Shown: positions 6,780 through 10,316 of the stretch, in pieces
Position numbering within the stretch: the first letter of the stretch is position 1
How the letters are laid out: the number at the start of each line of letters is the position of its first letter
NCBI GenBank assembly: GCA_005883655.1
Contig: VBDA01000047.1
Coordinates: 501-10,816 of the forward strand
Direction: 5' to 3'
From: Betaproteobacteria bacterium
Lineage (GTDB): Bacteria > Pseudomonadota > Gammaproteobacteria > Burkholderiales > Casimicrobiaceae
DNA length: 10,316 nt
Translations under genes and position numbers: made by a program
Notes under the pieces: generated by a model
The model's input: only the letters and a program-made list of their open reading frames with translations
Told to the model about the DNA's origin: nothing
Databases searched by the model: none

Positions 6780-7959
6780 CAGTCCGGGGGAGTTCATTTT
6801 TTTGGTGGCGGAAATCTATCGCTATACGCACGATCGGATCTTGATCGAAGCGATGTGGCCGCATGTCGACGCCGCTATTCAATACGTCGACAGACTGCGA
6901 CAATCCGAGCGTAACGACGCGAATCTCGCGTCGGGAACGCGCGCCTTCTACGGTCTCCTGCCGGCCTCGATCAGTCACGAGGGCTACTCCGAGAAGCCGA
7001 TGCACTCGTACTGGGACGATTTCTGGGCGTTGAAGGGCTATGAGGACGCGGTGTCGATTGCGATGGCGCTGGGCCACGCCGATGCAGCGGCCCGGCTGTC
7101 AGCGCAGCGCGATGAGTTTCGCCGTGAGCTTTCTGCGTCGTTGCAGGCCTCCGCCGCGATGCACGGCATCGCTTATCTCCCGGGCTCGGCCGAGCTCGGT
7201 GATTTCGATCCGACGTCGACGACCATCGCGTTCGCGCCGCATGGAGATACGCGCGATCTTCCTTTCGCGTTGGTGCAATCGACATACGAGCGCTATTGGC
7301 GCGAGTTCATCGACCGACGCGACGGCAACAAGGCATGGGACGAGTACACACCGTACGAGCTTCGCAACGTCGGCACGTTTGTACGCCTTGGATGGCGCGA
7401 TCGCGCGCAGGAATTGCTCGCTTTCTTTCTTGCCGGCCGGCGCCCGCCGGCCTGGAACCAGTGGCCCGAAGTGGTCGGGCGAGATCCCAGAAAAACGCGC
7501 TTCGTCGGCGACATGCCGCACGCATGGGTAGCATCGGACTTCATTCGATCGGTTCTCGATCTCTTCGCCTACGAGCGCAGCGCCGATCATGCGCTCGTGC
7601 TCGCGGCCGGCGTTCCGCCGGCGTGGCTCGACGGGGCAGGAATCAGCGTCGGAAATCTGCGCACCTCCTATGGCATGCTGAGCTATTCGCTCAAGAAGGT
7701 ACGCGGGCGGACGTTGTTGAACGTGGACTCAGGCTCGCGGCTACCGCCGGGCCATTTCGTGTTTATCTGGCCATGGAAAGAGCCGCCGCGCAGGACCGTC
7801 GTCAACGGCAAGAGCGCAAGCTGGCAGGGTAACGAACTCCATATCGGGGAGCTTCCGGCGAGGGTCGTCGTCGAAGGATTCGATGGCCGCATCGCGCGTG
7901 GATTGCGCAACGCGGGATCGCGAATCCATTCCGTCGATGCCCCATTGCCGCCGAACTAG
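6247..7959 (+). CDS. C-terminal part: (alpha/alpha)6-barrel glycosidase domain of the frameshifted enzyme
   Basis: This ORF reads as 570 residues from ATG 6247, but the first ~35 are probably the wrong frame of the upstream part. No Shine-Dalgarno precedes 6247, 6250 or 6346, and a product made from here would lack a signal peptide. From residue ~85 it resembles the helical barrels of amylo-1,6-glucosidase, GH15 and GH63-type enzymes. Visible blocks are GTRSYGRSWIRDGAM (117-131), ENDSPGEFIFLVAEIYRYTHD (176-196), YWDDFWALKGYEDA (255-268), AWDEYTPYELRNVGTFVRLGW (363-383), WNQWPEVV (403-410) and GDMPHAWVASDFIRSVLDLF (421-440). Asp128, Glu182, Asp257/258 and Glu408 are acidic residues in conserved-looking positions and are candidates for catalysis; which of them act is unknown. 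A C-terminal beta domain follows (~465-545). The fold assignment is moderately sure; substrate and linkage are not known. Confidence 0.7.
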   Translation: MMARFPKSSRSEIGRAQKRCTMLRVMHRLRLATMPHATTTIGLVIPLSGSAKPPNLGGQPAQEWIARQQEAVVAVWRAKLNRVSLRVPAQAQPLVDTLRTALAHLLVTRDGPILRPGTRSYGRSWIRDGAMISESLLRLGHANVAADYLRWYAPHQFRNGKVPCCIDERGADPVPENDSPGEFIFLVAEIYRYTHDRILIEAMWPHVDAAIQYVDRLRQSERNDANLASGTRAFYGLLPASISHEGYSEKPMHSYWDDFWALKGYEDAVSIAMALGHADAAARLSAQRDEFRRELSASLQASAAMHGIAYLPGSAELGDFDPTSTTIAFAPHGDTRDLPFALVQSTYERYWREFIDRRDGNKAWDEYTPYELRNVGTFVRLGWRDRAQELLAFFLAGRRPPAWNQWPEVVGRDPRKTRFVGDMPHAWVASDFIRSVLDLFAYERSADHALVLAAGVPPAWLDGAGISVGNLRTSYGMLSYSLKKVRGRTLLNVDSGSRLPPGHFVFIWPWKEPPRRTVVNGKSASWQGNELHIGELPARVVVEGFDGRIARGLRNAGSRIHSVDAPLPPN

Positions 7960-8006
7960 GCATATGCTTCCGGGTCGGCGAACGCACAAACGCCAACGGT
8001 TCCGGG
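7960..8006. other. Only real intergenic gap in the operon
   Basis: Forty-seven bases separate the barrel-domain stop from the GH1 start. The stop is followed directly by the palindrome GCATATGC (7960-7967), and TTCCGGG occurs twice (7968-7974 and 8000-8006). No T-run terminator hairpin or clear promoter is visible, so transcription probably continues into the GH1 gene. Confidence 0.4.
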
Positions 8007-9377
8007 ATGACCAAAAAAATCGAGTTTCCTTCGAACTTTCTCTGGGGCAGCGCGACTTCGGCGTATCAGATAGAAGGATCTCCTCTTGCCGACGGAGCAG
8101 GACCCAGCATCTGGCAGCGCTTCGCCCACACTCCAGGAATGATTCACGACGGGGAAACCGGCGACATCGCCTGCGATCACTACCGGCGCTACATCGATGA
8201 CGTGGCGCTGATGCGCCGGCTGGGAATGAATGCGTACCGCTTCAGCGTCTCGTGGAGTCGGGTCCTGCCGCGAGGCCGAGGCCAAGTCAATCCCGCGGGC
8301 CTTGATTTCTATGGCCGGCTGGTCGACGCGCTGCTGGAAAATGGTATCGAACCCATGGTCACGCTTTTTCACTGGGATCTTCCGGCGGCGCTCGATGATT
8401 TGGGAGGTTGGCTCAATCCCGATATCGCAAATTGGTTTGCCGACTATGCATCGATTGTGTTTCGCAAGCTGGACGACCGGGTCAAGATGTGGGTAACGCT
8501 CAACGAGCCGTGGGTCGTGACCGACCGCGGCTATCTGCACGGCGCGATTGCGCCCGGACATCGCAACCGATTCGAAGCTCCGATCGCGGCCCACCACCTG
8601 TTGCGCGCCCATGGCGCAGCAGTGCAGGCGTATCGCAGCGTAGGCAAGCATCGCATCGGTCTGGTGGTGAACCTGGAACCCAAGTATTCCGCGTCAAATG
8701 AGCCGGCGGATCGCGAGGCAACCGCACGCGCGGATGCCTATATGAACCGGCAGTACCTCGACCCGGTGTTCCTGGGCCGATATCCTGACGAGCTAGGCGA
8801 AATCTTCGGCGATGCATGGCCCGCGTGGCCGGCCGAGGATCTTGCGCTGATCAGGCGGCCGATCGATTTTCTCGGCGTCAACTATTACACTCGCAACGTG
8901 ACCAGATGCGACGCCAACGCGTGGCCGCTGCGCGCGGCGCCGGTCCGGCAGAAAGGGGCGACCTATACCGAAACGGGTTGGGAGGTCTACGCCCAGGGCC
9001 TGACCGATACGCTCCTCTGGGTCATGGAGCGCTATGGAAATCCACCGGTCTATGTCACCGAGAATGGAGCGGCATTTTTCGATGCTCCGACCGTGGAGGA
9101 CGACCGCGTCGAGGATCCCCTGCGCATCGACTATCTGCGCAAGCATATCAAGGCGATCCACGCCGCCATGCAAAGCGGCGTCGATTTGCGCGGCTACTTC
9201 GTATGGTCGCTCCTCGACAATCTCGAGTGGTCGCTCGGCTATTCCAAGCGCTTTGGGATCGTGCACGTAGACTTCGCAAGTCTGAAGCGCACGCCGAAGG
9301 ACAGTGCGCACTTCTATTCCAAAGTCATCGCCACCAACGGGCTGGTGCTGAACGAACCGGCGCATGCGGCGCCATGA
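8007..9377 (+). CDS. GH1 family beta-glucosidase, cytoplasmic
   Basis: A 456-residue retaining beta-glucosidase of glycoside hydrolase family 1, of typical length and complete. The N-terminal family signature FLWGSATSAYQIEG is at 11-24. FHWDLPAALDD is at 121-131. The acid/base Glu167 lies in TLNEPW (164-169) and the nucleophile Glu352 in VTENGA (350-355). NYYTRN (292-297) carries the usual active-site tyrosine. The C-terminal WSLLDNLEWSLGYSKRFG (400-417) supplies the glucose-binding Glu407-Trp408. There is no signal peptide, so it acts in the cytoplasm on imported di- or oligosaccharides, releasing glucose. The start is ATG 8007, with only a weak ribosome-binding site (CCGGG directly upstream). 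Its stop overlaps the opgG start in ATGA. In this operon the natural substrate may be sophorose or short beta-1,2-gluco-oligosaccharides; that is inferred, as GH1 enzymes are often broad. Confidence 0.95.
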   Translation: MTKKIEFPSNFLWGSATSAYQIEGSPLADGAGPSIWQRFAHTPGMIHDGETGDIACDHYRRYIDDVALMRRLGMNAYRFSVSWSRVLPRGRGQVNPAGLDFYGRLVDALLENGIEPMVTLFHWDLPAALDDLGGWLNPDIANWFADYASIVFRKLDDRVKMWVTLNEPWVVTDRGYLHGAIAPGHRNRFEAPIAAHHLLRAHGAAVQAYRSVGKHRIGLVVNLEPKYSASNEPADREATARADAYMNRQYLDPVFLGRYPDELGEIFGDAWPAWPAEDLALIRRPIDFLGVNYYTRNVTRCDANAWPLRAAPVRQKGATYTETGWEVYAQGLTDTLLWVMERYGNPPVYVTENGAAFFDAPTVEDDRVEDPLRIDYLRKHIKAIHAAMQSGVDLRGYFVWSLLDNLEWSLGYSKRFGIVHVDFASLKRTPKDSAHFYSKVIATNGLVLNEPAHAAP

Positions 9378-10316
9378 GTGGCCAAGTCAGGTTCGGCGGT
9401 TGCGCGACCGCGATCCTCGGCGCGTTGTGTGGCTTGCTTGCGTGGCAGTCCGCGCTGGCGTTCAACTTCGAGGACGTGGCACAGCGCGCCCGGCAACTCG
9501 CCGCGGCGTCGTTCAAACCGCCGGAGAGCAAGCTGCCCTCGGAGATCGAAAAGCTCAACTACGACGAGTTCCGCGATATACGCTTCAAGCCTGCGCGTTC
9601 GCTATGGCGCGCGGACCGGCTTCCGTTCGAGATCGCGTTTTTCCACGAGGGCCTGTTTTTCAAGCAGCCCGTCAAAATCAACGAAGTATCCGTGGAAGGC
9701 GTGCACGAGATCAAGTTCACGCCGGACCTGTTCGACTACGGTGCGAACAAGATCGACCCCGGCGCGATGCGCGATCTCGGCTTTGCAGGTTTTCGTGTTC
9801 ACTACGCGATCAACTCGCCGAAGTACAAGGACGAGGTACTGGTGTTTCTCGGAGCGAGCTATTTTCGTGCGCTGGGCAAAGGCCAGATCTATGGATTGTC
9901 GACGCGGGGCATGGCCATCGATACCGGACTTGGCTCGGGCGAAGAATTTCCGCGCTTCGTGGAATTCTGGATCGAGCGGCCGGTCCCGTCCGCCAACGAG
10001 CTTACGATCTACGCACTGCTCGATTCGCGGCGCGTCAGTGGGGCGTATCGATTCCTGCTCAAGCCCGGGACGGACACGGTGACGGAGGTCAAGGCGCGCC
10101 TCTTTCTGCGCGAGAACGTGACCAAGCTCGGCATGGCGCCGCTGACGACGATGTACTTTTTCGGCGAGAATCAGCGCTCCGGCCGCGATGATTATCGTCC
10201 CGAGGTCCACGATTCCGACGGGCTATTGATGCAGTCGGGGACAGGGGAATGGATCTGGCGACCGCTGGTGAATCCCAAGCGGCTTCTGGTGACCTCGTTT
10301 GGAATGACCAACCCGG
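9374..10316 (+). CDS. OpgG/MdoG-type periplasmic glucan protein (GH186 family), truncated by the window end
   Basis: An open frame from ATG 9374 runs off the right edge: 314 codons of a protein usually around 500 residues. The ATG overlaps the GH1 stop (ATGA). Residues 1-29 are a signal peptide ending SALA, with the mature protein beginning FNFEDVAQRARQLA. The sequence then follows E. coli OpgG closely: VKINEVSVEGVHEIKF, DLGFAGFRVHYAINS, LGASYFRALGKGQIYGLSTR, GMAIDTGLGSGEEFPRF, EFWIERPVP, LTIYALLDSRRVSGAYRF, LGMAPLTTMYFFGENQ, YRPEVHDSDGL and GEWIWRPLVNP. The family was known as required for osmoregulated periplasmic glucan synthesis; E. coli OpgG and OpgD were later assigned endo-beta-1,2-glucanase activity (GH186). 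As far as I can judge, the catalytic Asp assigned in those proteins maps beyond the window end, so activity cannot be judged. OpgG versus its paralogue OpgD is not firmly separable here. Its place after glucan-degrading genes suggests a hydrolytic or remodelling role. Confidence 0.93.
   Translation, partial: MSGQVRFGGCATAILGALCGLLAWQSALAFNFEDVAQRARQLAAASFKPPESKLPSEIEKLNYDEFRDIRFKPARSLWRADRLPFEIAFFHEGLFFKQPVKINEVSVEGVHEIKFTPDLFDYGANKIDPGAMRDLGFAGFRVHYAINSPKYKDEVLVFLGASYFRALGKGQIYGLSTRGMAIDTGLGSGEEFPRFVEFWIERPVPSANELTIYALLDSRRVSGAYRFLLKPGTDTVTEVKARLFLRENVTKLGMAPLTTMYFFGENQRSGRDDYRPEVHDSDGLLMQSGTGEWIWRPLVNPKRLLVTSFGMTNP

Larger units (their letters stand above)
4671..7959 (+). pseudogene. Frameshifted large exported multidomain glycoside hydrolase (discoidin plus (alpha/alpha)6 barrel)
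   Basis: One ancestral gene appears to span this interval. Its 5' part is read in the frame of 4671 and its 3' part in the next frame. The total of 3289 bases is a multiple of three plus one, as expected for one extra base. The first frame is convincing up to SYASAALGYD (about 6347); afterwards it turns into an Arg/His/Pro-rich reading typical of the wrong frame. The second frame becomes convincing from HATTTIGLVIPLSG (6352 on). Removing one C of the CC at 6349-6350 would join them as YDAHATTTIGLV, giving about 1095 residues. The product would be periplasmic or secreted. It could be a true mutation, a sequencing or assembly error, or (less likely) a real split into two proteins. The start overlaps the previous stop in ATGA. 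Family: discoidin-domain proteins with a C-terminal glycosidase barrel, enzymatically unassigned to my knowledge. Confidence 0.75.

Noticed and set aside
7960..8006. GCATATGC palindrome and paired TTCCGGG as operator or terminator
   Set aside because: The arms are too short and no T-run follows; I have no independent support for a regulatory function.
9364..10191. 275-residue plus-strand ORF overlapping opgG, and a 202-residue minus-strand ORF at 9602-10210
   Set aside because: Both are shadows of the opgG frame, which is a clear family match and remains open to the window edge.

Overview
The window is GC-rich DNA coding almost wall to wall on the + strand. It holds one polycistronic carbohydrate-utilisation locus. 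A proteobacterial host is suggested by the OpgG/MdoG-type periplasmic glucan protein at the right end, which aligns closely with the enterobacterial family, and by signal peptides with a periplasmic logic. I cannot narrow this beyond a beta- or gammaproteobacterium with any confidence.

Layout, left to right: (1) 1-234, upstream leader with no convincing gene. (2) 235-1695, an exported glycoamylase-like (PF10091/GH144-type) glucanase. (3) 1692-2990, a probable lipoprotein sugar-binding protein of a CUT1-type ABC importer. (4) 2987-3856 and 3853-4674, its two permeases. (5) 4671-7959, a large exported multidomain enzyme with an N-terminal beta-sandwich, an F5/8-type (discoidin) domain, a second beta-sandwich and an (alpha/alpha)6-barrel glycosidase domain. 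It is broken by a one-base frameshift near 6350, so it reads as two overlapping ORFs. (6) 8007-9377, a cytoplasmic GH1 beta-glucosidase. (7) 9374 to the window end, the first 314 codons of an OpgG/MdoG (GH186-family) periplasmic glucan protein.

Five of the six gene junctions are 4-base stop/start overlaps, three of them with GTG or TTG starts. This indicates one translationally coupled operon.

Working model (inference): the locus degrades and imports beta-1,2-glucans, possibly osmoregulated periplasmic glucans. GH144 members are endo-beta-1,2-glucanases, and E. coli OpgG/OpgD have been assigned endo-beta-1,2-glucanase activity (GH186). Two beta-1,2-glucan-linked families therefore bracket an oligosaccharide importer, an uncharacterised exported glycosidase and a cytoplasmic beta-glucosidase. 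The transporter ATPase and any opgH synthase are not in the window. The most notable points are opgG at the end of a catabolic operon and the unassigned discoidin-barrel enzyme.
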